64,000 bases of DNA, taken from positions 46,573-110,572 of the forward strand of contig CAYWIF010000005.1 of NCBI GenBank assembly GCA_964458265.1. The letters are read 5' to 3'. This document shows, piece after piece, positions 53,330-61,166 of the stretch; position 1 is the first letter of the stretch, and each line of letters opens with the position of its first letter. A model generated the notes under the pieces. The model saw only the letters and a program-made list of their open reading frames with translations, was not told the origin of the DNA and did no database searches. The DNA is from JAGVSR01 sp964458265 (GTDB taxonomy: Bacteria > Pseudomonadota > Alphaproteobacteria > Rhizobiales > Hyphomicrobiaceae). Made by a program: the position numbers and the translations under genes.

Positions 53330-54928
53330 ATGCGTGCGTTCGCCGAAGTCCTCGACAGTCTCTCGACCACGCCAAGCCGTAACGGCAAACTTCAATTGCT
53401 GACCGGCTATCTGCGCCACGCCCCAGACCCCGACCGGGGCTGGGCGCTCGCGGCACTGACCGACGGCCTGCCGCTGCGCATCAGCTTCCGGCGGATCCTT
53501 TCCGATCTGATGGCGGAGCAAACCGACCCCGTTCTGTTCAAGCTCTCGCGCGATTTCGTCGGCGACACCGCCGAAACGGTCTCGCTGCTGTGGCCCTCGC
53601 CACAACACGCTGCCATGCCGCCGCAACTGGGCGAGACCGTCGATCGCCTCTTGCACGCGACGCCCTCCGAACATGCCGCAATCATCGCCAGCGTTCTCGA
53701 TCGCTGCAATGTGCGCGAGCGCTGGGCTTTCCTCAAACTCGTCGGAGGCGCGCCGCGCGTCGGCGTGTCCGCGCGGCTTGCCAAAACCGCGGTCGCTGAA
53801 ATCGGCGGCCACGAAGTGTCTGCTATCGAAGAAATCTGGCACGCTCTGAAACCGCCTTACATCGAGCTTTTTGAGTGGATGGAGGCACGCGGCCCCCGGC
53901 CCGACCCGGGCAACATTCCAGTCTTCCGGCCGCTCATGCTGGCTCACCCCGTCGAGGATGCGGACTGGCAGTCCCTCCAACCGAGAGACTTTGCCGCCGA
54001 ATGGAAGTGGGACGGCATCCGCGTTCAGATTGCAGCCAAAGGCGGCGACGTCCGGCTCTACTCGCGGACAGGCGACGACATTTCGCCGGCCTTCCCTGAG
54101 ATCCGCTCCGCTTTCGACGGAATGGATGTGGTCGCCGACGGTGAACTGCTCGTCGTGCGCAACGGTGCCGTCGCGCCCTTCAACGATCTCCAGCAGCGCC
54201 TCAACCGCAAATCTGTCACCGCCAAAATGCTGCGCGATCATCCAGCCCATCTCCGGCTCTATGATCTCCTACTTGCCGCGGGCGAGGATATCCGCCCGCT
54301 CACGTTCGACGAACGCCGCGTGCGGTTGGAAAATTGGCACGCGGCCAACCGGCCTTTGCTGACCGACCTCAGCAACCTCGTCGCGTTCGACACATTCGAT
54401 GAACTGGAAAGCCTGTGGCGGGGCGCGCGCGAAGCCGGCATCGAAGGCTTGATGCTGAAGCGCCGCGCCGGTCCCTATCTCTCCGGCCGTCCGAAGGGCC
54501 ATTGGTTCAAGTGGAAGCGCGCGGCCCTGACACTCGACTGCGTGCTGATGTACGCGCAGCGCGGCTCGGGCAAACGTTCGTCGCTCTATTCCGATCTGAC
54601 CTTTGGTGTCTGGCGGCCGCGCGCAGGCTCGAACGAGCGCGAACTCGTCCCCGTCGGCAAAGCCTATTCCGGGTTCACCGATGCGGAACTTCGCGAACTC
54701 GACCGTTTCATCCGCACGAACACGACGGAAACTTTCGGTCCCGTCCGTGCGGTCGTTCCCAAGCTGGTTCTCGAGGTGGCATTCGATGCGGTGCAGCCCT
54801 CGACGCGGCATAAATCCGGCGTTGCAATGCGCTTTCCCCGCATCCATCGCATCCGCTGGGACAAGCCGGCCGAAGAGGCCGACACCCTAGAGGCAACGTT
54901 GTCGTTGATCGACAAGCCTGCCGCATGA
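53330..54928 (+). CDS. ATP-dependent DNA ligase (cisplatin-damage-response type)
   Basis: The 532-residue enzyme seals DNA nicks using ATP. The N-terminal alpha-helical DNA-binding domain is at about residues 1-190. Motif I is AAEWKWDGIRVQI with the AMP-accepting lysine near 226. It also has LYSRTGDDISPAFPEI (motif Ia), VVADGELLVV (motif III), EGLMLKRRAGPYLSGRPKGHWFKWKR (motifs IV-V) and a C-terminal OB fold. It is distinct from the essential NAD-dependent LigA and is paired with the upstream exonuclease. The stop overlaps the left edge of a minus-strand terminator. Confidence 0.95.
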   Translation: MRAFAEVLDSLSTTPSRNGKLQLLTGYLRHAPDPDRGWALAALTDGLPLRISFRRILSDLMAEQTDPVLFKLSRDFVGDTAETVSLLWPSPQHAAMPPQLGETVDRLLHATPSEHAAIIASVLDRCNVRERWAFLKLVGGAPRVGVSARLAKTAVAEIGGHEVSAIEEIWHALKPPYIELFEWMEARGPRPDPGNIPVFRPLMLAHPVEDADWQSLQPRDFAAEWKWDGIRVQIAAKGGDVRLYSRTGDDISPAFPEIRSAFDGMDVVADGELLVVRNGAVAPFNDLQQRLNRKSVTAKMLRDHPAHLRLYDLLLAAGEDIRPLTFDERRVRLENWHAANRPLLTDLSNLVAFDTFDELESLWRGAREAGIEGLMLKRRAGPYLSGRPKGHWFKWKRAALTLDCVLMYAQRGSGKRSSLYSDLTFGVWRPRAGSNERELVPVGKAYSGFTDAELRELDRFIRTNTTETFGPVRAVVPKLVLEVAFDAVQPSTRHKSGVAMRFPRIHRIRWDKPAEEADTLEATLSLIDKPAA

Positions 54929-54933
54929 AAAAG

Positions 54934-54965
54934 GCGGCGCCGGAGGGGAGGGGTTCCGGCGCCGC
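54934..54965 (-). terminator. Terminator of the SDR gene
   Basis: GCGGCGCCGGA and TCCGGCGCCGC form a perfect 11-bp stem with a 10-nt loop. On the minus strand the stem is followed by C and then TTTTT at 54932-54928. It lies about 50 bases beyond the SDR stop. Confidence 0.8.
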
Positions 54966-55013
54966 ACGGCCTAAGCGCATCTCGGGGGGAGGGACAACGC
55001 GCTCAGGGAACCT

Positions 55014-55781
55014 TCAGAGGGTAACGACGCTGCCGCCGCTGACCTCGATGGTCTGTCCGGTCACCCAGCGTGCATCGGGTCCGGCGAGGAAGGCGACGAC
55101 GTCCGCGACGTCAGGCCCCTGGCCGATCCGCTTAAGCGCCTGCATGTTGAGCGTCTGCTGCGTGCCTTCATCGCTCTTGACGAAGCCGGTCATGTCCGTT
55201 TCGATCACGCCGGGTGCGACCGCGTTGACGGTGATGTTGCGTTCGCCAAGATTTTTCGCGAGAGCCCGCGTGAGGTTGTCGACCGGCGGCTTCGACATCG
55301 AATAGACCTCGACGCCGGGGAACGGCAGCCGCGAGACCACCGAAGTCGTGGAAATAATGCGCCCGCCGTCGTTCAACCGTGGGATCGCCGCCTGTGTGAT
55401 GAAGAACAGCGACTTCACGTTAACGTTGAACACATAGTCGAACTGCTCTTCCGACGTCTCCGCAAAGGCCACGAACGGCGCAACGCCCGCGTTGTTGACG
55501 AGAATGTCGAACGTTTTCTTGCCGCGCTTGGCGAGTTCCCCATCAACCTGGGCGAACAGCTTGGCGGCAGCGCCCGATTCTGTCAGTTCGGCGCCGACTG
55601 CGAAGGCGTCTCCGCCGCGTGCTTTGATGGCTGCGACCACTTCGTCCGCCGCTGGCCCGTTACGGCCATAGTGAACGCCGACGACGGCGCCGTCACCGGC
55701 CAGACGTTCCGCAATGGCCCGCCCAATCCCGCGGCTGGCACCCGTGACGACCGCGATTTTTCCTGCAAGAGACTTTGACAT
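55014..55781 (-). CDS. Short-chain dehydrogenase/reductase
   Basis: The 255-residue SDR has the nucleotide-binding TGASRGIGRAIAERL near residue 12, NNAGVAP near 90, the catalytic serine in ISTTSV and the tyrosine-lysine pair YSMSK near 160. ITVNAVAPGVIETDM follows, and it ends with the GGSVVTL C-terminus of the 3-oxoacyl reductase-like class. The dinucleotide loop and basic residues suit NADP. The substrate is unknown. The start at 55781 was chosen by homology; an upstream frame to 55865 is unlikely. It is divergent from an ArsR-type regulator that may control it. Confidence 0.9.
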   Translation of the reverse strand: MSKSLAGKIAVVTGASRGIGRAIAERLAGDGAVVGVHYGRNGPAADEVVAAIKARGGDAFAVGAELTESGAAAKLFAQVDGELAKRGKKTFDILVNNAGVAPFVAFAETSEEQFDYVFNVNVKSLFFITQAAIPRLNDGGRIISTTSVVSRLPFPGVEVYSMSKPPVDNLTRALAKNLGERNITVNAVAPGVIETDMTGFVKSDEGTQQTLNMQALKRIGQGPDVADVVAFLAGPDARWVTGQTIEVSGGSVVTL

Positions 55782-55879
55782 GATGACATCCCAGACTTGA
55801 ATGGCCGCACCGGATGAGGGTGGGCGGCGGCGACCCGATGGTCCCGTCACAAGGCCAATATACACCGATGATGCCGTAG

Positions 55880-55902
55880 TTCAAGAATATCGAACTATTG
55901 AA
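55880..55902. promoter_or_regulatory. Candidate operator in the SDR/ArsR divergent region
   Basis: TTCAA at 55880-55884 and TTGAA at 55898-55902 form an inverted repeat 13 bases apart in the only AT-rich stretch here. It overlaps GAATATCGAA and GAAATATCAA, a near repeat. Position and symmetry suit an ArsR-family operator controlling both divergent genes. This is inferred. Confidence 0.4.
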
Positions 55903-55932
55903 ATATCAACTTTCCGTGGTCATATTCGACGC

Positions 55933-56274
55933 ATGCAGCGCCCATTCGTTCACCCGCCCATCGAAACGGTCACCCTGGAAGGCATTCTCTATGCGCTTGC
56001 TGATCCGGTGCGGCTGGAAATCATCCGCAGGATCGGTTCGGGGACGTGCGCTATGAACTGCTCGTCCGCTGCCCCCGAAAAAATGGCCAAGTCGACGCAA
56101 TCGCATCACTTCCAGGTTCTGCGCGAGGCAGGCCTCATTCGCTCCGAGCGCTGCGGCGTCGAGGTCATCAATCAACTTCGCTGTGACGAAATCGGGCAAA
56201 AATTTCCCGGACTTATCCCGGCAATCCTGAAGGCAGCCGAACAGCGCGACAATAGCAGGACCGCGAAGACGTAG
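55933..56274 (+). CDS. ArsR/SmtB family transcriptional regulator
   Basis: The 113-residue winged-helix regulator has TLEGILYALADPVRLEIIRRIGSG near residue 15 and the recognition helix in KSTQSHHFQVLREAGLIRSERCG near 60, typical of ArsR proteins. It lacks the classical ELCVC metal site; cysteines occur in TCAMNCSS. The likely start is 55933, without a clear ribosome site. Its closest genes are the divergent SDR and the dehalogenase 13 bases downstream, so it may regulate one or both in response to a small molecule. Confidence 0.88.
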   Translation: MQRPFVHPPIETVTLEGILYALADPVRLEIIRRIGSGTCAMNCSSAAPEKMAKSTQSHHFQVLREAGLIRSERCGVEVINQLRCDEIGQKFPGLIPAILKAAEQRDNSRTAKT

Positions 56275-56286
56275 GAGCCGTCGTGC

Positions 56287-57174
56287 ATGTTTGAGGGTTT
56301 CGAGCGCGGACGGGGTAAGGCAGGCGATATCGACGTGGCCTATGTGATGGGCGGCAGCGGCCCGCCCGTCCTTCTTCTGCACGGCTACCCGCAAACCCAC
56401 GCCATGTGGGCCCGCATCGCGCCGCTTCTCGCTGAGCGCTACACCGTAGTCGCCGCCGACCTCAGAGGGTACGGCGACAGCTCCAAGCCGCAATGCTTGC
56501 CCGACCGCTCGAATTATTCGTTCCGAGCAATGGCCACCGATCAGGTCGCGCTGATGCAGAGCCTTGGCTTCGAGCGCTTCCACGTCATTGGTCACGATCG
56601 CGGAGGCCGCGTCGCCCACCGTATGGCGCTCGATGAAACGGATCGCGTTCTCTCCCTTGCCGTTCTCGACATCGTCCCGACGTACGCCATGATCATGGAC
56701 ACAACTCACAAGGTCGCCGCCGCGTACTGGCACTGGTATTTTCTCGCGCAGCCCGAGCCCTTCCCCGAGACGCTGATTGGCCGCGATCCAGATTGTTTCT
56801 ACGAATTCTGCCTCGTCGGTTGGGGCAAGGTACCGCTCGACGCCTTTGATCCCGCTCAGTTGCAGGCCTATCGGACCGCCTGGCGCAACCCGGCCTATAT
56901 CCACGGATCGTGCTCCGACTATCGCGCGGCACTGACTGTAGATCTGTCGCACGACACCGGGGATATAAATCGCAAGGTTGCGTGCCCCGCGCTCGCGTTT
57001 TGGGGCACGGGCGGTCTCATGCATCAGCTGTTCGACATGGAAGCCGAGTGGGAAAAGCGGCTGGCAAAGCCGCAATTCGCAACTCTTCCCGGCGGCCACT
57101 TCTTCCCCGATCAGTTCCCAGAAGAAACGGCCGCGCGCCTGCTCCAGTTCCTGGACGGCATCCGCCAGGGCTAG
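56287..57174 (+). CDS. Alpha/beta hydrolase of the fluoroacetate (haloacetate) dehalogenase type
   Basis: The 295-residue protein has an aspartate nucleophile in GHDRGGRVAHRM near residue 101, where dehalogenases and epoxide hydrolases have Asp. It matches the residues I recall for fluoroacetate dehalogenase: arginines in DRGGR and HRM, the His-Trp pair in YWHWYF, the tyrosine in CSDYRA and the catalytic histidine in GGHFFPDQ. HGYPQTHAMW and DLRGYGDSSKP are hydrolase-fold hallmarks. The predicted reaction is hydrolytic cleavage of a carbon-halogen bond in a haloacetate. It overlaps the convergent nspC by four bases. Confidence 0.85.
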   Translation: MFEGFERGRGKAGDIDVAYVMGGSGPPVLLLHGYPQTHAMWARIAPLLAERYTVVAADLRGYGDSSKPQCLPDRSNYSFRAMATDQVALMQSLGFERFHVIGHDRGGRVAHRMALDETDRVLSLAVLDIVPTYAMIMDTTHKVAAAYWHWYFLAQPEPFPETLIGRDPDCFYEFCLVGWGKVPLDAFDPAQLQAYRTAWRNPAYIHGSCSDYRAALTVDLSHDTGDINRKVACPALAFWGTGGLMHQLFDMEAEWEKRLAKPQFATLPGGHFFPDQFPEETAARLLQFLDGIRQG

Positions 57175-58313
57175 CCGAGCCGCCGCCGGAACTCGTCGTA
57201 GCCGTACGAGCGGACAACTTCGAAGCGCCCGTCCTCATGCAGAATAGACAGATCGGGCAGTGGCGTTCCGTTGAACGTGGTGTTCTTCACGAACGAATAC
57301 TGCATCATGTCGGTGAAGATCAGCCGGTCGCCGACCTGCAGCGGTTCCGCAAACGAGTATTCACCGATCACATCACCGGTCATGCAGGTCTTGCCGCCAA
57401 GGATGTAGGTGTGCGCCAGAACGCCGGCCTTCTTAGCGCCGATAATGATCGGGGTATAAGGAACTTCCAGCACGTCGGGCATGTGCGTTGAAGCGGAAGT
57501 GTCGAGGATCGCGATGTCTTTCTCGTTGCGATGCAGGTCAAGCACCGTGGCGACAAGCCAGCCGGTGTTGACCACGAGCCCCGCGCCGGGTTCGAGGATC
57601 ACGTCGACACCGAACGCCCGGCGGAAGTCGTTGAGCGCCGCGATCAGCGCAACGAGATCGTATCCCGTCCGGTTGATAAAGTGACCGCCGCCGAAATTCA
57701 CCGCCTTCACCTGCCGGATTTCGTCGGCGAAGTTTTCCGCGACATGCCGGATGAGGCCGATTGAGCCTTCTTCGCGTGCCTCGCACAGGGCATGCGCGTG
57801 CAGAATGTCGATCTCGTTCCACGGAATGGAGCCGCTCTCCGCCTTGGTCGTACCAAACCGCGACCCGGGTGCGCACGGATCGTAAAGCGCGCCGCCAAGC
57901 GTCGCCATCGAGAACCCAGGGTTGATGCGCACGCCGACGTGCCGCCCCGCAGCCTTTGCCGTTGCCATGTGCTTGGCGATCTGTCCCGGCGAGTTGAAGT
58001 AAATGTGGTCGGCAATCGACACGAGCCGCTCCACCTCGCCCGGGCCGTAGGCGGGTGCGTAAACATGAACCTCCTTGCCGAACTCCTCGCGTCCCATCCG
58101 CGCTTCGTATTCGCCGGATGCCGTTGTGCCGTCCAGCGTGTCGCGCATCAGCGGAAAGGCGGCAGGCATCGCCCACGCCTTGGTGGCCAGCAGCAATTTT
58201 ATGCCGGTCTCGGCTTTGAGCCGCGCGGCGACCTCCAGATTGCGCTTCAGGCTGGCAACATCGAGCACGTAGGCCGGCGTATGCATGTCGGCAGGCAGGT
58301 TCGGTTTGGGCAT
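57171..58313 (-). CDS. nspC: Carboxynorspermidine decarboxylase NspC
   Basis: This PLP enzyme removes CO2 from carboxyspermidine or carboxynorspermidine to give the triamine. The 380-residue barrel has the PLP lysine in LLLATKAWAMP near residue 45, then GVRINPGFSMAT, SRFGTTKAESGSIPW, VNFGGGHFINRTGYD and EPGAGLVVNTGWL. The C-terminal domain has GGKTCMTGDVIGEY with the active-site cysteine. It completes the pathway whose first enzyme is encoded at 32495-33709. The start at 58313 fits the family. Confidence 0.94.
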   Translation of the reverse strand: MPKPNLPADMHTPAYVLDVASLKRNLEVAARLKAETGIKLLLATKAWAMPAAFPLMRDTLDGTTASGEYEARMGREEFGKEVHVYAPAYGPGEVERLVSIADHIYFNSPGQIAKHMATAKAAGRHVGVRINPGFSMATLGGALYDPCAPGSRFGTTKAESGSIPWNEIDILHAHALCEAREEGSIGLIRHVAENFADEIRQVKAVNFGGGHFINRTGYDLVALIAALNDFRRAFGVDVILEPGAGLVVNTGWLVATVLDLHRNEKDIAILDTSASTHMPDVLEVPYTPIIIGAKKAGVLAHTYILGGKTCMTGDVIGEYSFAEPLQVGDRLIFTDMMQYSFVKNTTFNGTPLPDLSILHEDGRFEVVRSYGYDEFRRRLG

Positions 58314-58436
58314 TGTACGACGGCACTCCCGGCCAGAAACGGAATGAGCGCGCTATATGGCATCGCGGAGCGCGGAGTAGAAGGGCTGATCCGCGTGACG
58401 CCAAGGCCGCACCACAACCCGCCGCGAACGGTCAAG

Positions 58437-58883
58437 CTAGGGAGCAATCGTTACGGCGAAGGTCCGCTTATTTGTCTCACCGGACGCAAGCCGGGCTTCG
58501 ACTGCAAAGCGATCTTCGCCCGCCGCCCCCTCGCGCGCCGTGTAATAAACGCCGGTCCCCGCCACCGCGCGCCCATTGCAGGTTCCGCCCGTCGACGCCG
58601 CAATCGTTGTCTGCTGTCCCGCCCGGAAGGTGATCTCGCCCTGGTTGGGCGGTGTCGTCACCGTCACGTGCGGTGCGGCCAACGCGGCGCAATTCGTATC
58701 CCACCCGGCGAACACGAACACGCGCGCCGGACGCCCCGGCACGACGGGCATGGTCCGCGTCGCGGCATCCTGCGTCGGCGGTTCGAGCGCCGTACCGGAA
58801 TTAGGTGACGGCGCGCCCGTGCAACCGCCGCCCAATGACGCGACCAACAGCATGACCAGAATGCGCGATCGACAAAGCCTCAT
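58437..58883 (-). CDS. Putative lipoprotein of unknown function
   Basis: The 148-residue protein has a basic N-terminus and hydrophobic core ending in a lipobox-like LGGGC near residue 20, so lipid attachment is likely. A Pro/Thr-rich linker leads to a beta-rich domain with VFAGWDTNCAALAAPHVTV and QGEITFRAGQQTTIA. It has internal cysteines (TNC, TCNG) that could form a disulfide. There is no recognised family. The start at 58883 has GGAAAG upstream; 58928 is less likely. Confidence 0.7.
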   Translation of the reverse strand: MRLCRSRILVMLLVASLGGGCTGAPSPNSGTALEPPTQDAATRTMPVVPGRPARVFVFAGWDTNCAALAAPHVTVTTPPNQGEITFRAGQQTTIAASTGGTCNGRAVAGTGVYYTAREGAAGEDRFAVEARLASGETNKRTFAVTIAP

Positions 58884-58952
58884 GTGCTCTTTCCGCCTCG
58901 CTGCCGCGTCCGCTCTTGTTTCACGCAACGCTCGCCCTCCGGGACTGCCGCC

Positions 58953-59417
58953 TCAGACCGTGACGGTCCGCGAGAGCATCAGCCGGTAGGGCAGCATGCT
59001 CGAGCGCGTAAAGCCGAAGCCTTCGTAGAAGTGTTGGCCCGCGGCGTTGTCGTGATCGGTCAAGAGGGTGATCCGTTGCGCGCCGTCGGCCCGCGCCTGC
59101 TCGATGATGCCGGCCATGAGCTGCCGCCCCGTGCCGCACCCGCGCTGCGCTGACGTAACAATGACATCCTCAAGCGTGGCGATCTTCGCGCCGAGGAAGG
59201 TCGAGATGCCGTAATGCAGAATCCCCATCCCGATAACATCGCCCTGTCGCTCGGCAACCATGATCCGCACATCGGCGCCCCGCTCCATTAACAGCATCAG
59301 ACCACGCGTTTGCGCCGCGCGATCGGGAACAAATTCCTTCTCCTGCGCGAACAATTCTCCAAGCAGATCGGCGAGCATCGCAATGTCGGTGCGATCAGCG
59401 AGCCGGATGCGGATCAT
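58953..59417 (-). CDS. GNAT family N-acetyltransferase
   Basis: The 154-residue protein has the GNAT fold, with DVIVTSAQRGCGTGRQLMAGIIEQA near residue 95. This is the acetyl-CoA pyrophosphate loop (Q/R-x-x-G-x-G/A). HFYEGFGFTRSSMLPYRLML follows. Substrate unknown. The start at 59417 has GGGAGAAG upstream; an earlier in-frame start at 59459 is unlikely. It is transcribed alone on the minus strand, between the lipoprotein gene and the divergent SRPBCC gene. Confidence 0.9.
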   Translation of the reverse strand: MIRIRLADRTDIAMLADLLGELFAQEKEFVPDRAAQTRGLMLLMERGADVRIMVAERQGDVIGMGILHYGISTFLGAKIATLEDVIVTSAQRGCGTGRQLMAGIIEQARADGAQRITLLTDHDNAAGQHFYEGFGFTRSSMLPYRLMLSRTVTV

Positions 59418-59532
59418 CGCGAACTTCTCCCGACCGGACTTGCCGCCATCCGGCCCCAAATGTTACATAGTTACAGCAAGCCGGGGAAACCCGGCGTAAC
59501 CGCTGCGCGACGGCAGCACCTGGGAGTGAAAC

Positions 59533-60066
59533 ATGAAGCACGTTTTCGCAACTGCCATGCTCGCCGGCGTGGCGTTCGGGCTCGCCGTTCCGGCTGAGGC
59601 CGCATCGCTGGTCTCGGCCAAAAAGCTTGAGATCGACGTGGACGAAGCGAAAACGGCGGAGGAGCGCACGGCGCTGTGGGCGAAGATCGGCGGCTGGTGC
59701 GCGATCGCCGAGTGGCATCCCGCCATCGCCAAGTGCGAGGCGTCCAAGGACGGCGACACCGAATTCCGGACGTTGACCTTGAAAGACGGCGGCGTGATCA
59801 AGGAAAAGCTCATGGAGACCGGGACGACGAGCTACAAATACGAAATCATCGAAAGCCCGCTGCCGGTCAAGAATTACACCGCGATGTTCTCCGTCGCGCC
59901 CGACGATGATGACCTCGACGAAATCAACGTCCTCTGGTCGGCGACCTACGATGCCAATGGCAAGGACGACAAGGAGGCCCGGAAAGTGATCGACGGGATC
60001 TTCAAGGACGGGATCGAAAGCATCAAGGCAAAGCACGCCGGTGCCGGAGACGACGATAAGAAGTAG
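59533..60066 (+). CDS. Secreted SRPBCC-fold protein
   Basis: The 177-residue protein has a signal peptide (VFATAMLAGVAFGLAVPAEA). An SRPBCC/polyketide cyclase-like fold follows: VDEAKTAEERTALWAKIGGWCAIAEWHPAIAKCEAS, TLKDGGVIKEKLMETGTTSYKYEIIESPLPVKNY and a long C-terminal helix. The early WHPAI segment is typical of the family. Such proteins bind hydrophobic ligands, but this one's ligand is unknown. A strong hairpin follows at 60099-60128. Confidence 0.82.
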   Translation: MKHVFATAMLAGVAFGLAVPAEAASLVSAKKLEIDVDEAKTAEERTALWAKIGGWCAIAEWHPAIAKCEASKDGDTEFRTLTLKDGGVIKEKLMETGTTSYKYEIIESPLPVKNYTAMFSVAPDDDDLDEINVLWSATYDANGKDDKEARKVIDGIFKDGIESIKAKHAGAGDDDKK

Positions 60067-60098
60067 CGATCGGCTTTGGCACGAGCGCCGAAATGCAA

Positions 60099-60128
60099 CG
60101 GGCCGGTGGTCGATCAACCACCGGCCCG
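60099..60128. terminator. Terminator hairpin between convergent genes
   Basis: CGGGCCGGTGGT and ACCACCGGCCCG form a perfect 12-bp stem with a 6-nt loop, between the SRPBCC gene and the convergent His/Arg/Tyr-rich gene. Trailing T content is modest (AGTTCGTTC). Confidence 0.7.
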
Positions 60129-60153
60129 AGTTCGTTCACACCACTATCGAAAG

Positions 60154-60465
60154 TTACCAGCCGAAGCCGAGATAAATCCCGGGACGGCGATAGCGGTACG
60201 GATAGCCCCAACCGCCGTAGTACGGACGATAGTAATAAGGCCGGTACCCGTAGTGGCGATGGCGCCAGTGACGCCCTCTCCAATGCCGGTGCCGCCAGTG
60301 CCGTTTGCGGTAATGGCGCCGGTGGACCTGTTCGGTTGCCTTGGCGTCCGTCTTCGCGGCTTGCGTCGCGATGCCGGCGCCGGCCATTGGCGCAGCGTTC
60401 GAAGGTGCCGTGATTGCGAACGCGCCCAAAATGGCCGCAGCCGCAAGGGCGATCTTGACTTTCAT
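60154..60465 (-). CDS. Secreted His/Arg/Tyr-rich low-complexity protein
   Basis: The 103-residue protein has a signal peptide (MKVKIALAAAAILGAFAITAP). After an Ala-rich spacer come repeats of RHWRHRHWRGRHWRHRH and then a Tyr/Pro/Gly-rich end (YGYRPYYYRPYYGG, IYLGFGW). Proteins like this are common and uncharacterised in Hyphomicrobiales; metal or polyanion binding in the periplasm is a guess. The start at 60465 has GAGGAG six bases upstream; Met two codons earlier is worse placed. Confidence 0.75.
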   Translation of the reverse strand: MKVKIALAAAAILGAFAITAPSNAAPMAGAGIATQAAKTDAKATEQVHRRHYRKRHWRHRHWRGRHWRHRHYGYRPYYYRPYYGGWGYPYRYRRPGIYLGFGW

Positions 60466-60782
60466 GCCCATCTCCTCGGTTTGCACGATCACACACTTCC
60501 CCGTGTGGTTATGAACTACCGGCCCAACGCAATGGTTGCAAGACAAAACCCCGCGAGGACTGTTTTACGGATTTGTCCATATATTCACCGAGTTCGGATC
60601 AGTGCGATACTGATCGCAAACTCGCGATAAGGTTATCGCGACCTCGTCCGCAACGCCGCCATCCGCGCGCGACCGCCCCGGGAAAAACGCGCAACCCGCG
60701 CTGCGCCACACTCCCGCCTGCGTTCGCGAGCAATTAGGCTCTCACATGACTTTACGCCTCATTCTCCGGCCGGGGACCACCG
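60466..60782. promoter_or_regulatory. Intergenic region with a perfect palindrome
   Basis: The 317 bases between divergent genes contain CGCGATAA-GG-TTATCGCG at 60623-60640, a perfect 8-bp inverted repeat. Beside it is GCGAT-ACTG-ATCGC at about 60604-60617. They look like paired operator half-sites rather than terminators. I see no gene here. Confidence 0.35.
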
Positions 60783-61166
60783 ATGCGCGCCCTCTTGATG
60801 ATCGCCTGCCTCGCCGCCGGAACTGTGCCCCTCATGGCTGCCGATGATCTCAAATCTCTGGCTGGTTCCGAATGGGGCTTCCCCGATGCTGGCGACGCCT
60901 ACATCCAGTTCCGCGAAACGGACGTGGCCGGCTCGTCCGGCTGCAATCGCTTCCGCGGCACCTACACGTTTCAAAATGGCGCGCTGACTTTCGGACCTCT
61001 CGCCGGCACCCGCATGGCCTGCCCGCCCGGCAAGATGGAAACCGAAAAGAAGGTGTTCCAGATCCTCGAATCCGCTAAGGCCGCCGAGGCAACTCATAAA
61101 ACGTTGATCCTGAAGGACGGAACGGGTGCGGTGCTCGCCACGTTGACCCGTCGTGACTGGGATTGA
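60783..61166 (+). CDS. Secreted META domain protein
   Basis: The 127-residue protein has a signal peptide (LLMIACLAAGTVPLMAA). The META domain follows, of the HslJ/heat-shock-inducible outer-membrane type: GSEWGFPDAGDAYIQF, SGCNRFRGTYTFQNGALTFGPLAGTRMACP, KKVFQIL and LILKDGTGAVLATLTR. Function of the family is not settled, though it is often linked to envelope stress. The next gene, an MFS transporter, starts with GTG inside its last codons (14-base overlap), so the two may be coupled. Confidence 0.88.
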   Translation: MRALLMIACLAAGTVPLMAADDLKSLAGSEWGFPDAGDAYIQFRETDVAGSSGCNRFRGTYTFQNGALTFGPLAGTRMACPPGKMETEKKVFQILESAKAAEATHKTLILKDGTGAVLATLTRRDWD

